A DNA stretch of 64,000 nucleotides from Hetaerina americana (GCA_022747635.1 JAKTNV010000014.1:12865110-12929109); one strand, 5' to 3'; shown: positions 1-11,400, counted from the stretch's first letter. Notes: generated by a model not told the origin, from the letters alone. Program-made: numbers and translations.

Positions 1-2017
1 AGCACCCTCTTGGGAGCCCACTAAACCCATGTTTTACCTTTGTTTCTTGGGAGCCATAAGCGCCATAGTTTACCAACAATGCTCCAGGTGGACAAAACTG
101 GGTAGCTTTCAAGTTAGCAAGAAGGTTTAAGTTAAAACGCTAATCCAGCATGCATCAATCTACACGGTTGACAGTGACATTGGCATAAGAGTTATGCCCT
201 CCTAACTTAATAAGGGGTCTTAAATTTGACACCACTGAAGAATTTTCATAGGTAATGCTTAACGGGTTTCAATTGTATCATCACTTCTCAAAAAATACGA
301 AGCCTTGTCAATTATAAACTAAGTTTAACAAAAATGTAAAACCATATTTACCACTATACCTATAGGAACTACCCATATTTACCAACTAAAACACTTTCCA
401 TTTATTAAATAAGTATTACTTTAGTAGCACACTGAATATTTGATTCACATGCAGTACCTGTCTGTCAAATGAAAGGTTGAATAAAATCACTCAATACTTT
501 ATTTTACCATCCAAAGTCAACAATGAGTCATGAAATAAGGAATTCATCCAAAATCTAAGAACATTATCAACCAATGCATTATTTTAACCGGAAATATGCA
601 AACACTAAAATGAAAAATTAGTGTAATTAATATCAATAACCAGTAGCTTTGATTAACAATGGGTGGCATTTTTGAGCAAATGATTAATATTAAGCTGATT
701 TATTTATTTAATATAAAAATTGCCTTGAATTTTGGATAGATAGAAAAATGTCTACAAGTTAAGAATAGAATCATCAGCTATCGCAGTTATCAACTGAAAG
801 CTTGGTTTGATAGGCGAGGGTTAAGCTAACCTGATACCTAGCCCAATGGCATGTGAAATTCCCACATTCATTGTATGGGTACAAATTCCTTTCTTTTTGC
901 CACCTGTGGTTTCCCAGCAAAATTGGATACCCATAAAATGTCACAGCGTTGGTAAATTTGAGGGTGTCTAAAGGTGTCACCCAGAATCGAATTCATTATC
1001 TCTAGTTGGTAGTGCAGTGCTCTAAAACTACTAAAAAAGGGCTAAAAAAGCCAAATCCATCTCAAAATAAATAGATAAGAAATGAAAAAAGTCCTGCATA
1101 TTCATATTTTGATCAGTGCAAGATATTATAATTTCATTTCAGAGCATTGACTTGCAATAGTATTGGAATTTTTCTCCTGATAACGCATTTTTAGTTACAT
1201 CACTTAAAGAGGATAAAACTAGTTATTCTCATGATAAAATAATAATAAGATAACTATTGAATCAAAATAAATAATTCTGGTCAGATAGTTAACAATCTAA
1301 CACAATTCTGGAGTAGACCAATTAATTATAGCCAGAAGTTCATCACATGGTTTCATCATATTGTTCAAACGACAAAGGCTTAAATCCAAAAAATGTTTTA
1401 GACAATTTAAACGACTTTGTTGAAGAAAAAACAAAATAAGTTAAAATTCTCATTGTAAATTAAAATAACAAAATGTATTCAATCTTTAGATAACAACAAT
1501 GCTTATATACATATATATACACAGTAACACATCATATAATAGCTACTTTTTCACTAATGCCAACATGGAAATTGTTAAACCTACAACTAATAACATTTAG
1601 GAAATATAACACTAACACAGCCTATTCTAATAAGACCACCAATAACATAGGTTTTTTAACTAAATCTTAAATACTTGTCAAATCTAAAACATTATTTCGA
1701 GCCAATAACACAACATACACTTTGCCTGAATGGCCAATACCACTACCATATTTAGTAATGCCATTTAAAATGATTAAAATTTTTCAAATTCTGATAATTG
1801 GATGTAAAGTCATGGTTTCTTCAGAGTAGAGTAGTCTCGTCCTCATATTAAACAGCAGTCTGATTATAGCAAAAAAAATCCTTGAAAATTTGCAAAAATA
1901 CCTTTAGAACTACCTATTATCATAATTTATCAAGTATTTACTTGGTGTTAAAACACCCAGCTAACTCCACCTACATCTATTTAACTTAGAGTCTAAGTCA
2001 TTAAAGCAATTGAATAC
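1..2017. other. Transportin-1 intron 4 (open to the left)
   Basis: No transportin exon was recognised here. The stretch is AT-rich, with an AT/AC dinucleotide tract near 1504-1522 and a SINE-like remnant at about 775-1025. Confidence 0.6.
775..1025 (-). repeat. tRNA-derived SINE-like remnant
   Basis: Read on the minus strand, bases about 960-1020 give a tRNA-like T-arm with a degenerate B box (ATTCGATTCTGGG), followed by a tail toward 775. The segment GTTTGATAGGCGAGGGT inside it recurs near 20792-20808, so it is dispersed. Boundaries are approximate and no target duplication was found. Confidence 0.35.
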
Positions 2018-2151
2018 CTTATCTTAGGACTTGAATGCCTGAAGAACTGCAAAAATTTGGGTATTAAAACATTGAGAGGTCGATTCAATGCATCATTTTC
2101 AAGCTCTTCAGCAGAATCTTCACAAATTTTCTGGAGAGCACCAAATGATCC
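2018..2151 (-). CDS. TNPO1: Transportin-1 coding exon 4
   Basis: Residues 147-190 plus two bases of codon 191. The acceptor is GTCAACAG|GGATCA and the donor ATAAG|GTATTC, phase 2. It carries [18 protein letters not shown] and the block ending FRHSSPKIR. Confidence 0.93.
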
Positions 2152-4478
2152 CTGTTGACACAAGAAAATGCATTTAACTTAAACCCATCACAGCTACAGA
2201 TATTACATCTCGTAACAATCATAGTATTTGAAGCTTATGAAGGTCTAATTACATTTAAATGGAATAAAAAGCGAATTAAAAAATGAACATAACTAAGATG
2301 GAATCCTAGCAGTTGTGGTCCAAAAGATATCTGAAAATAGTATCTACTACAGGACTAGCTACAATACACCGCTTTGCCTAGCCATGGCAACTTCAGCAAT
2401 AACATTAAATACGGTATGCCAACAAATTATTGTACCTATATCAGCATATTACACGTTACAGTGGTCGGATACGAGTGAAGAGCCTAAACTATAAGTGTTT
2501 TGGTCAACTTTTTAATATATTTATTTGCCATAGATTATCTTCGGAGAGACATTGAACACAGACCTGCACCCACTAACTAGATTTATGAAATGCATGAATA
2601 AAATAATTTCGTCTACACATGGTTGCTTTTCACTGCTTCAACAACAAAATCCATCCTCCTAGTTTCTTAGAAGAAAAATTTCGTGTAACGAAATTTGTTA
2701 AGCAGAAATTTCGTGTATATTTCTGCATAACAAAGTCTCAGGCTAAGTCTTCCGGTCCGATTCAACTACGCCCAGCATTTAAATTCAACACACTGCCAAT
2801 TCTTTGGAAAACAGCCTCTTATATGGACTACATTTAAGTATTTAAACTAAAAAATAATGGCCTACTAATTATAAATATTTCATATGCAGTAAAAGAATAC
2901 TGGTGCAATAAATAATTTCATTAACTTCAATTATATTTGTAACAATTCTTCTTTGCCCTTGATTTTCTTCATCTTAAATGCCGTACTAGATGCGCATAAA
3001 TGATATGAAACTTTAGTAATTCTAAACGTGAAATCTAATTGTCGAATGCAATTTTGAAATATATATTCTTTAATTGCGTATCTTCACAGGCAAACGCCGA
3101 TTAATAAACAGCATTGGCTATAATTCAAAAGTCTCTTGTATACTACGCACAAAATTCATTTCATTTTTAATTCATTGAACAGAACTATCTTATTTTCCAT
3201 AAATTGATTCCTATTAAGTTCTAAATGTCCTTACAAGTACATCATAATAACTGTTATTACATGACATTACACACACCTCTTAGTTTTCCTCGACTCCCTC
3301 ACCATTGGGTGAACAAGTCGCGGCCTAAATTGTAAATAATTTTCACTCACCTCACAAACATTGTAGTCTTGAGAATCTAACAGATTACATAGGGTAGGTA
3401 ACAGTTCGGGCCATGCTGTCAATTCCCCCTTGGATGCAATCGTTGTAATTAAAATACCAACTGTTGCTCGAATCAAGGCGGAAGGGTCGCCAACTGCAGC
3501 AAGGCATTCACTTTTGATGAATTCTGTGACTTCTGGCATAAATTTGTTGTAATCAGCTTTCACATTATTCTTAAGGATGAGTCCACTGAGAGACCGAGTT
3601 GGCTCATCTGAAATAAATTGTTACAGGTACAAATTACGTCCAATACACACTGAAGACACTTCAGATTTTTCAAAGCCCTTGCTACGTAGGAAGAAGTTAT
3701 TAACAATATCTACACCTCTTTTCCGCTCAATACATTTGAAAATACCGGCACACTAAACCCAATATCTTCTAACTAGGTCCATGGTGGATTGATATTATAA
3801 TCAATATACGGGTCAATTTTTGTGCCAATTCATAATATGATAATATTAGAAACTACCAAGTTCAATCTGATAGTGATATCCTGTGGCTTACTAATAATTT
3901 AAAATCAGAAATTCCAATGGATGGTTGTTAGCCGAGATTGACAGCAATGTCTGAAATACTACATAAAAAGATACTTACCTTCAGATGTTAACTTAGTTAG
4001 CACAAATATTAAATAATTATTGAAATCAGGAAACTTATTCAGTTCTTTCAATTTCTAGGGAGGAGTTAAGGGAAATGTCGGAATGATTAGGTGAATCGAA
4101 TGCAATCCGAACGAGTAACCACTGTGCACACACACACATACACACGATTATTCTAACCCAGAAATACATTTTAAATATGTGCTTCGGTCAACTATATGTG
4201 TAAATTAGTTCGAAATTTGCAACATTAATAAGCTTAATGTACATTTACCAACCAAAATTACCCGAAAAAATCTTAATTCAAGATGAAAATGTTATGTCAG
4301 TGGTGCTCAAAATATTTACGCAATACTCAAAATAAATTATCTACAATATCTTCACAATAACTACAAAGGATACTTGTTGCACTGCCCTTTGAGTCGCTGT
4401 ATCCGGCGACTGGGACTCTTTAAGCAATTGCAATGTTTGCCTGAGACCTTCTTCTTGAGGTTGCCACGCCATGTTCAT
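2018..4478 (-). CDS. TNPO1: Transportin-1 (importin beta-2), N-terminal 191 residues, partial
   Basis: Nuclear import receptor that binds PY-type nuclear localisation signals (for example on hnRNP proteins) and carries cargo through nuclear pores under RanGTP control. Four minus-strand exons join in phase: 4478-4374, 4054-3979, 3607-3351 and 2151-2018. The product matches the N-terminal HEAT repeats of animal transportin-1 closely, with blocks such as [60 protein letters not shown] and [13 protein letters not shown]. All introns are GT-AG with phases 0, 1 and 0, and a phase-2 donor follows exon 4. The start ATG at 4478 has an in-frame TAG 12 bases upstream; a second ATG lies two codons later. 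About 700 further residues, including the RanGTP and cargo-binding arches, lie beyond the left edge. I could not find exon 5 in bases 1-2017. The gene is head to head with the nucleoredoxin-like gene. Confidence 0.95.
3351..3607 (-). CDS. TNPO1: Transportin-1 coding exon 3
   Basis: Residues 61-146. The acceptor is TTTATTTCAG|ATGAGCC and the donor GAG|GTGAGT, phase 0. It carries the highly conserved blocks [17 protein letters not shown] and [11 protein letters not shown]. Confidence 0.95.
3979..4054 (-). CDS. TNPO1: Transportin-1 coding exon 2
   Basis: Residues 36-60 plus the first base of codon 61. The acceptor reads CCCTAG|AAATTG and the donor GAAG|GTAAGT, phase 1. It contains the conserved block [15 protein letters not shown]. 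Confidence 0.92.
4374..4478 (-). CDS. TNPO1: Transportin-1 coding exon 1
   Basis: Residues 1-35, beginning [12 protein letters not shown]. The donor is CAA|GTATCC, phase 0. This is the first helix of HEAT repeat 1. Confidence 0.9.
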
Positions 4479-5149
4479 TATTGCCTATTCTATCATTCCC
4501 TTGAGGAGGAAGTGCATGGATACCATTGATACTTTATTTCTCAACTTCATCCTCAAAATGAAGATGATTAGTTAGTTTAATATTATATGGTAAAACATCA
4601 AATTTTATTTGATGGGGAACATTGAAATTATAATTCAAGAATATCCAAATATAAAATTAAATAGTTACTAATTTGACTGACGTTTTATGTCGATATCTGT
4701 TGAATCGGTCGATATGGCAGACTTGAGGAAAATTTGTTGGCGTAGAATTGTGGCTAATACGTAATCATCTCAACGCTCGCATTGTTGATTGATTATCGTA
4801 TGAATAAGGGGGACTATCTTTTTATTATCATTGCCCTAACTTGTCTTTATCAACGAGTTATGTACTGTTTGGTGTAACGGTCAATTTGAAAGTGCGTGTA
4901 TTGTATCGTAGAAGCTATAACGAGAATATTTTCGCGACAAAATGGAAATCCTAGTAAATAACCTAAATGGAATTCGAACTGACAGCATTTTCTTATGCTG
5001 ACACCGTTTCACATTCAACTCATCGCAATTATACTGTTACATCACCGAACAGGAAACTTAGGTGATCTTCTAATACGCAACATAGTTAGGAAACAACTTT
5101 TCATTAATTGTTTTGCAGTTGAAAAACTCATAAATAATTATTGTTGTTA
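4479..5149. promoter_or_regulatory. Shared head-to-head promoter region of transportin-1 and the nucleoredoxin-like gene
   Basis: These 671 bases separate the two divergent start codons and hold no recognisable exon or repeat. The sequence is AT-rich with no convincing TATA box for either gene. The T-rich AG at 5111-5118, just before the plus-strand start, may be the acceptor of a 5' UTR intron. Confidence 0.45.
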
Positions 5150-5317
5150 ATGGAGTTATTATGGGATAAAATTCTTTGGAGAAATCAGGGCGGTAAGCTT
5201 CTGGAAGTTCGCACAGAAGAGGCCTTGAAGGGCAAGGAAATTATTATGTTTTACTTTGGTTTTTCCGCACGTAAATATAGCGTTGAATTTCTGTCAATCC
5301 TAAAGGATATTTATGAA
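5150..5317 (+). CDS. Nucleoredoxin-like exon 1
   Basis: Residues 1-56, MELLWDKI to KDIYE. Donor GAA|GTTAGG, phase 0. It contains the active-site loop position, which lacks cysteine. Confidence 0.8.
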
Positions 5318-5769
5318 GTTAGGTCTTCTCCTATACTTTAAATCAATTTTGAATATTTTCTGTAACTTAAGAATTCCATTGGTTTTTTGCATGTGGGAAG
5401 GTCGTTACCACACACAACATACCTCTGGAGATAGTATTTATTTCTGCAGAGCGTAATTTGGCCGCCTTTCAAAACCATTTTTTGAATGACCATGGAGATT
5501 GGCTTGCTGTCCCTGGTGGGGATGAAATTCATTTGTAAGGAGTGACCTGTATATTTACGTAACGTTCTCTATTTGTGCATACTTCAATCTAACGCAAAAC
5601 ATAATCCTCTTTAATATATAGGTTGTTGGAATATAAGTATGAAGTCACTTCTAATCCAAGATCCATAGTTGTCAGCAAATGTGGCTCAGTGATAACTCTG
5701 GACGGACATAATGAATTGCTCAATAAAGGAAAATATGCCCTTTCGTTGTGGATGTCGCCGTTTATGTAA
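5150..5769 (+). CDS. Nucleoredoxin-like (NXNL-type) thioredoxin-fold protein without CXXC
   Basis: Three exons (5150-5317, 5401-5534, 5622-5769) give a complete 149-residue protein ending TAA, the usual size for nucleoredoxin-like 1/2. Exons join at phases 0 and 2 with short introns of 83 and 87 bp. Family landmarks visible: GGKLLEV near the N-terminus, MFYFGFS (first core strand), PLEIVFISAERN (human NXNL2 has FEVVFVSADG), HGDWLAVP, then YEVTSNPRSIVV with the cis-proline loop and SVITLDGHNELL. In active family members a Cys-containing motif follows the first strand; here the loop reads FSARKYSVEFL with no cysteine, so thiol-disulfide chemistry is unlikely. The start at 5150 is the first ATG; an upstream intron in the 5' UTR is possible. 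A polyadenylation signal AATAAA lies at 5952-5957. Family assignment rests on recalled similarity; function is unknown. Confidence 0.82.
5401..5534 (+). CDS. Nucleoredoxin-like exon 2
   Basis: Residues 57-100 plus two bases. The acceptor is GTGGGAAG|GTCGTT and the donor CATTT|GTAAGG. Encodes IPLEIVFISAERNLAAF and HGDWLAVPGGDEIH. Confidence 0.8.
5622..5769 (+). CDS. Nucleoredoxin-like exon 3
   Basis: The last 49 residues and the stop codon. Acceptor TATATAG|GTTGTTGG. Encodes YEVTSNPRSIVV and a C-terminal amphipathic stretch ending SLWMSPFM. Confidence 0.8.
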
Positions 5770-8700
5770 CGCATAATTAAGGACTTGGGCTGCACAAATG
5801 TGGGTGATAATTATTAGGTATCGAAGTCATTGACGACTGAGTTTTGTCTGTTGACGTTTAGAGTGAAAATTTTCCAGGAAATGTCAACCTAAATATATTA
5901 GGCCATGCAGACTACTGTCCTATCCTTTTTATACTCTGAAGTAAAGTTAAGAATAAAGGGATTAATTCTCAGTTAAGAAAAGTTATCCAGACTTAAATCT
6001 CTTAGTAAAGGCTCAAACTTTTAATGTTGCGATTGTGAAGGCGTTGAAATTAGACTGCGCAAGTTAAGTTCTTTCAGTGAATTAGAATAATGAGTAAGAA
6101 TGAACTTTTCAATGTGAATAAGATAATAACTGTAAAAGCTAAGTGGACCTAGGTAGTTGAATAAAGCTTACAGGGTAGGTACCTGATGAGGCATACTGGC
6201 AGCCAAATTCCTGTTTTGGAATCAAGTTTCTACCCTAGTTCTGCCTACAATTTCCTCAGGAAGGTCGGTTGTCCAAATATTCAGTGGGGAATGATGTGTC
6301 TTGCCAATAGGAATCCCTCGAAAAGAACTTCACACTCGCCAGTGTATAGCAGAAAGCTCGACCACATGGACTCCCACAATGCCTTATACTAGGCCGATCA
6401 AAATCATTTTTCTGAAACGTGACAAGTCGTGAAGCAACAAGAGCCTTTTGCTTCATGGTCAGATATATAGATCTATGAGATAGCTTGGTATGATTCCCGT
6501 TTCAGGTGTGTTGCTGTCGGTGCTAACAAGTTATTTTTGTATATAATTAGCACAGGTCGAACTTTTTTCTTTGGTTAATTATATTTTAGTTTTCTTTTAA
6601 AGCTGCAAAAATAGATCTCAGTATAATCAAGGCAGTTAGTATGGTAGGTGTGGTTGTTGGTACATAGAATTGTGTGCCACTTGACAATTTTTAGGTAAAA
6701 CTTGGTATTTTTAGGTAAGCCCTTGGTATATTATGTGTATTTGGGAGCCCTTCTGGCTAGTTAATATTGAACCAGAGATGCACTTAAGACAGACCATTAT
6801 AGAATATCTGGCAAAGGCGAAGAATGTACTACATAAGAGGTCTAAAGATAATATTCATGGGGCTGTCATGATAAAACGAACCTTCATCTGATTAAACAAT
6901 TTGATAATACTGTCAGACGTATCATTTATGTTCGATCAATATAGAGATTGAGTTGGTGCTCATGTAGGGTAAGTTTTTGTAGAACCACAAAACTATTAAT
7001 GTTATGGGGAAGTTTTTTTACTTTGAATTAATCCAGAATCTAAATTTTAAATTTGTATCATCTTCCTTTATCTTAAAGATTTTATTAACAAGCAAGAATT
7101 CAACAATGTCCATGTGCGTGATGAATCCACTACCGATAGCAAATAAAATGTACCTATCCTAAGAAACTATTGCTTTCTAACTCAAGTTATAAAATGTTTG
7201 TATTAAAAATTGTAAGAGGAAATACCAAAATGCACTGGGCTAAAAACAGTAGGGTGGTGTTTATTAAAGTGAAAATTCAAAAAAGAAATCAAGCCTCTCT
7301 ATAAGATTTGTGGAAGCTGTCAACTCTATCTCATGAAATTTTGCTCAAAAATAAAATTCCAACAAAAAAGTTGGGTGGATATGAATTGCACTGTTTTCCC
7401 TGTTGAAGAATAAACCTCTAGAAATAACTACTGGTGCTAAATCAGCCTTTATATTAGCAAGCTAATCTAAGTTGTAAAATTTGCATAATTAGAAGAAAAC
7501 TTTACACACTCAAAAATATCTCTTTAGCTTGGTAATAAAAATACCGTAATGGGTATTACAAGCGTTTCACCTTGCACCTCTGCAATGAAAATGGAGAAGT
7601 AGCATTTCATGGACAGAAGATATTTTTAGCTTGTTGATTAAAGGTTTAAATATGCTGGTGACTCCCACTATTTATCTGATAGTCAGGAATTGTGCAAGTG
7701 GTAATGGCCTAATCCTTGAGTAGACCTGTTCAAGTCTTCATCATTATTTTTCAACCTGTTGATGTAGTATTGGACTTGCTTATTATCCTGATTCCGCAAA
7801 TAAAATCCAACTTCCTTTATACCAACTGTTGATTCCAAATCTTGAAAGTTCATGGATTGGTAAACATCAACGCTCCATTCCATTTTCAGGATAAAATACT
7901 GCTCATGGGCTTATGGTTATTCAATAACTCCCCCATGGCATCAGATAAAAAAATAGGAGTACCTATTTTCAAGAAAAATCTGCAAAACTTTTTTTTAACT
8001 CTTCATGAAAAAATATTGTAGCTCCTCATGAATTTCTACTCGACTATGTGTCAAACCTATTTCTATGTTGAAATTACTTGCATATGTAAATATATTGTGT
8101 GAGTTAATCTATATTTGAAGAAATTGACATAAATTTGATGAGTTCCCTATTAATATGCACCAAATCTCCAGATAAATAAACGCAACATTTATTAACCTCT
8201 TCTGTTGCCTTTCAATCTCTGCATTCCCTCAAAGCTCTTTGGATTCACATATGTCATTGTCTACTTCTTGTAGTTAATCCTTAGCCTTGCTCTGTAATAC
8301 TTTCCCTCCATAACTCCTTAATTTACAACTCTTCAGTAAGCTATTGTGCTGAATTAATTCCCAGAGACTTCCCTCTATGATGAATAACAGGCACTTAGCA
8401 AGGAAATAATGTTTCCAGTATTGTAATAAATATTGTGCGCAGCAGTTCTAATGTATACATGCCATTTTCAAGGTGATGTTGGAGTACAACTCTCAGCAAT
8501 ATTATTTTGCATCAACAAATTTTGGGAGAAAGAGTTGTATAAACAATAGAATTGGGAATTGGAAAGCTAGGAAATTTGCAAACCTGGTAAAAGTAAAATG
8601 GAGTGAGGTGGACAGGGCCAAGAATCATCTGGTGGAACACAGGGAGGGAATAGAGAACATGAACTGTGTATAACATATAATATCAACAGCAAATCAAGTT

Positions 8701-8856
8701 GAAACTAAATATCATATCATTCCAAATAGTAATGTGGATGAGTTCGATTTCCATAAAATTTCAAATTGTTTTCATGTGAAGATGACTATATATATATAAT
8801 ATATATCTTTCATTCATCATATATGAAATTTAACTAATTTCAGCCCAAGTTACATA
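5770..8856. other. Intergenic region, no gene recognised
   Basis: AT-rich DNA holding the likely 3' UTR of the nucleoredoxin-like gene (polyadenylation signal AATAAA at 5952-5957). Short open frames near 6186-6460, 7683-7883 and 8473-8673 show no recognisable domain. A short AT repeat lies near 8788-8805. Confidence 0.5.
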
Positions 8857-10198
8857 CAGGGTGTGTAAATAAAGTTTCAAGACTTGTCTCAGAACAAAAT
8901 TTATTGAACACTTTAATACATCAGATTAAAATTCTTCAAAATGGGTCCTTTGAGAATCCACGCACCACTGCCAATGAGATTTCCACTTACAGATCTCTCT
9001 TTATCCAGGAAAAAAAAAGAAGTTACTGGGGGTGATGTCGGGGCTATAGGGTGGCTGTGGCAGCGTTGCCACATTGAACTGGGTAAAAACTTCAGAGATG
9101 GCAAAGCAGGTGTGAACGGTCCCAATGTCATGGTGGAGCACCCAGTCATTCTTCTTCTCCGGGTGGATGCAATCTCTCAAATGGCGGACCACAGACCATT
9201 GACAGTTTATCCAGCAGGCACAAACTCTTTGTGGGTCATGTTGGTTTCCAGGGATATTTAATGGAGTTTGGTTGAATAAGGTACTGGTGATGCTAATCAC
9301 CTGATGATGTTGATCGTCGAAACCATGGTCAAAAGCTATTAAATTTCATTGTGGAATAACAAAGTTTACCTTTTTCAACCAAAAAAATCTTTGTGGATCA
9401 TTCCTTACACTTCAAAGAAAGCAATGAGAATGCTTTTCGCATGAGACTTGCTCATGCAAGCTTTCTTCAGCTTTGGCGATGCAGAGGTGTACCACTCCAA
9501 GCTTTGCCTTTTCCAAACTGGATCGTATTCAAAGACCCAGGTCACATCACCAGTGACCACTTTATCCAAAAAATTGGGTTTCGTGTGCAAATGTTTGAGC
9601 ATTTCCTACGAAACATCCAGGTGCCACTCCTTTCGTTCATCTGAGAGCACTTTGGGGACAAGTTTTGCGCACTTATGTCATCATTAAATCTTCTCTCACT
9701 AGCTGAAACATAGTTTGGGGATTCAAACCCACTTCATCTGCAATTGCTCTGATGCTGAGACGTCGGTCACTGTTTAAAAATTGATGCATGTGGCCAGATT
9801 TTTGTCATTTCTGCTTGTTGAAGGTCTTCCAGTGTTTATCATCCTTCACCTCTATGCAGCCATATTTGAATCTCTTGTGCTACATGACTTGGTATCTTCT
9901 TTCTAGGCCTCTTGAATCATTTCGAATGTTTCCGCACTGGTCTTACTCAGTTTGACACAAAATTTGATCAAACACCGCTGCCCCTGAAGGCCCTGCATTT
10001 TGGACGCTTAGATTTCTGAACGGTATTTTGAAACTGACAATCATGATGTCCTCACTCCAGCATCTCACCGCCGACTCCCAATTCTTTGGTTGCTTAGTTG
10101 ACACCTCCCACCACCTTGCCCATGTGGTGGGACCAGTCTCTGAGCACTCCACTACTCAGGAAAAAAGTCAGTCTTGAAACTTTATTTTACGCACCCTG
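8857..10198 (-). mobile_element. Full-length degenerate mariner transposon
   Basis: A 1342-bp element bounded by TA on both sides (8855-8856 and 10199-10200). The terminal inverted repeats are about 28 bp: left CAGGGTGTGTAAATAAAG, right (reverse complement) CAGGGTGCGTAAAATAAAG, both continuing TTTCAAGAC. On the minus strand broken frames give mariner transposase: [19 protein letters not shown] (N-terminal helix-turn-helix, about 9900-9975), VTGDVTWVFEYDP (first catalytic Asp region; normally GDETW), then LHHDIGTVHT and PPYSPDI (second and third catalytic blocks). Frameshifts and stops show it is inactive. Confidence 0.9.
9001..9980 (-). pseudogene. Decayed mariner transposase
   Basis: Pieces of the DDD transposase lie in different minus-strand frames: about 9980-9700 (N-terminal DNA-binding region), 9602-9405 (VTGDVTWVFEYDPVWKRQS and LKKACMSKSHAKS) and 9300-9001 (DWVLHHDIGTVHT and PPYSPDITPSNFFFF). 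Frame changes break the gene at least twice. Confidence 0.85.
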
Positions 10199-10200
10199 TA

Positions 10201-10603
10201 GCTCCTCTTGAATTGACTCTATTAAATACTTCCTTCTTCGATAGTATCTTTCCATTTAACTTTCATCATTCAGTAGCACTACATTTCCATCACCTCCAAA
10301 CTTCTTTCTCTGATCTTTAAATTCTCCATGTCAGACATCTGAGAGCACACTACATCAATAAGTTTTACTGTTATTTCTGTGCAAGGACTATTTACTAGTA
10401 GTACATTAGTAGTTATTCCATTTCATATAAAACCTTCTTTTCCACTCCTATCTCTATCCATTATATATCTCCTTGGTATATTTCTATTGCTTCTTCCTAG
10501 TTACATTACTACGCTGGCTTATATTGCTGAGCTAGCATATTACTTCCCTTTATGGAGTGATGACAAAAGAGAACCTTGCAGCAGTCCAAGATACAGAGTA
10601 CCC
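10201..10603. other. Spacer between mariner and Penelope-like insertions
   Basis: No gene seen. It ends in the 12-bp target duplication TACAGAGTACCC (10592-10603). Confidence 0.5.
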
Positions 10604-10905
10604 TCCCACTGGGTCCACGTTCGTAGGTTTGCCGACGTTTCGATGGCCGAGTCGTCCATCGTCTTCAGGGCATGTCGTTACTCAGGTATTTGGCCGCCTT
10701 ATATAGTTTGGTCGGGAGTTCAGGTCACATCTGATTGGTCGGACGCTTTCCGCCTCTTGTTTTCCTTGATGTTCCTCAAAATGGGTTTCCACGCGTTACT
10801 GAGGGAGTATCCGCTGTCTCGGTTAATGGATTTGTTTTCGAGCCGGATCGCTATTGCTTCCTTAGTCAATCTTTCCCAAAATTTCTCTTCTCGGCAAAGG
10901 ACCCT
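10603..10905. repeat. Left inverted arm of the first Penelope-like insertion
   Basis: About 300 bp, almost perfectly complementary to 11100-11400 (for example CTCCCACTGGGTCCACGTTC here against CTCCCACCGGGTCCACGTTC from the other arm). Confidence 0.85.
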
Positions 10906-11094
10906 TGTCCCCTCCCACCGAATGCTATGGTCGGAGATGATGCTGTGCTCTGCAATGGCCGACTTCTCAGGTTGGCACAGTCTGAGATGTCTCCGGTGTT
11001 CTTTTAACCTTGTAGCAATGGTCCTTCCGGTCTCTCCCACGTAGACTTGGCTGCACTCGCAGGGTATTCGGTATACTCCAGGGGTCTTGAGGCC
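10720..11094 (-). pseudogene. GIY-YIG endonuclease domain of a Penelope-like element (C-terminal fragment)
   Basis: Minus-strand frame of about 124 residues ending in a stop. The domain begins GVYRIPCECSQVYVGETGRT: GVY and VYVG stand for the GIY and YIG motifs, the arginine of TGRT and the block TRLKEHRR fit the catalytic helix, and Cys pairs precede YVG as in Penelope-type enzymes. The C-terminal part (EEKFWERLTKEAIAIR and SINRDSGYSLSNAW) is also typical of these proteins. The reverse transcriptase that normally precedes it is missing. The longer open frame up to 11268 is chimeric: its first 58 codons read through the inverted arm in antisense. Confidence 0.85.
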
Positions 11095-11099
11095 ACAGG

Positions 11100-11400
11100 G
11101 GTCCTTTGCCGAGAAGAGAAATTTTGGGAAAGATTGACTAAGGAAGCAATAGCGATCCGGCTCGAAAACAAATCCATTAACCGAGACAGCGGATACTCCC
11201 TCAGTAATGCGTGGAAACCCATTTTGAGGAACATCAAGGAAAACAAGAGGCGGAAAGCGTCCGACCAATCAGATGTGACCTGAACTCCCGACCAAACTAT
11301 ATAAGGCGGCCAAATACCTGAGTAACGACATGCCCTGAAGACGATGGACGACTCGGCCATCGAAACGTCGGCAAACCTACGAACGTGGACCCGGTGGGAG
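11100..11400. repeat. Right inverted arm of the first Penelope-like insertion
   Basis: Reverse-complement copy of 10603-10905, followed by a unilateral tail up to 11451. Confidence 0.85.
11335..11369 (+). ncRNA. Hammerhead-ribozyme-like motif in the Penelope-like arm
   Basis: The sequence has CTGAAGA (fits CUGANGA), one unpaired base, a 5-bp helix GATGG/CCATC and then GAAACGTC, the layout of the minimal hammerhead core known from Penelope-like elements. A mirror copy lies in the left arm on the minus strand at about 10634-10668. Activity is not established; the base next to stem II is unpaired. Confidence 0.5.

Noticed and set aside
7683..7883. Minus-strand 66-codon frame with protein-like composition
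   Set aside because: No recognised motif, no flanking exon pattern and no support for expression.
10379..11044. Plus-strand open frame of 221 codons over the Penelope-like element
   Set aside because: It reads antisense through the inverted arm and the GIY-YIG region; its open length comes from the element's symmetry.
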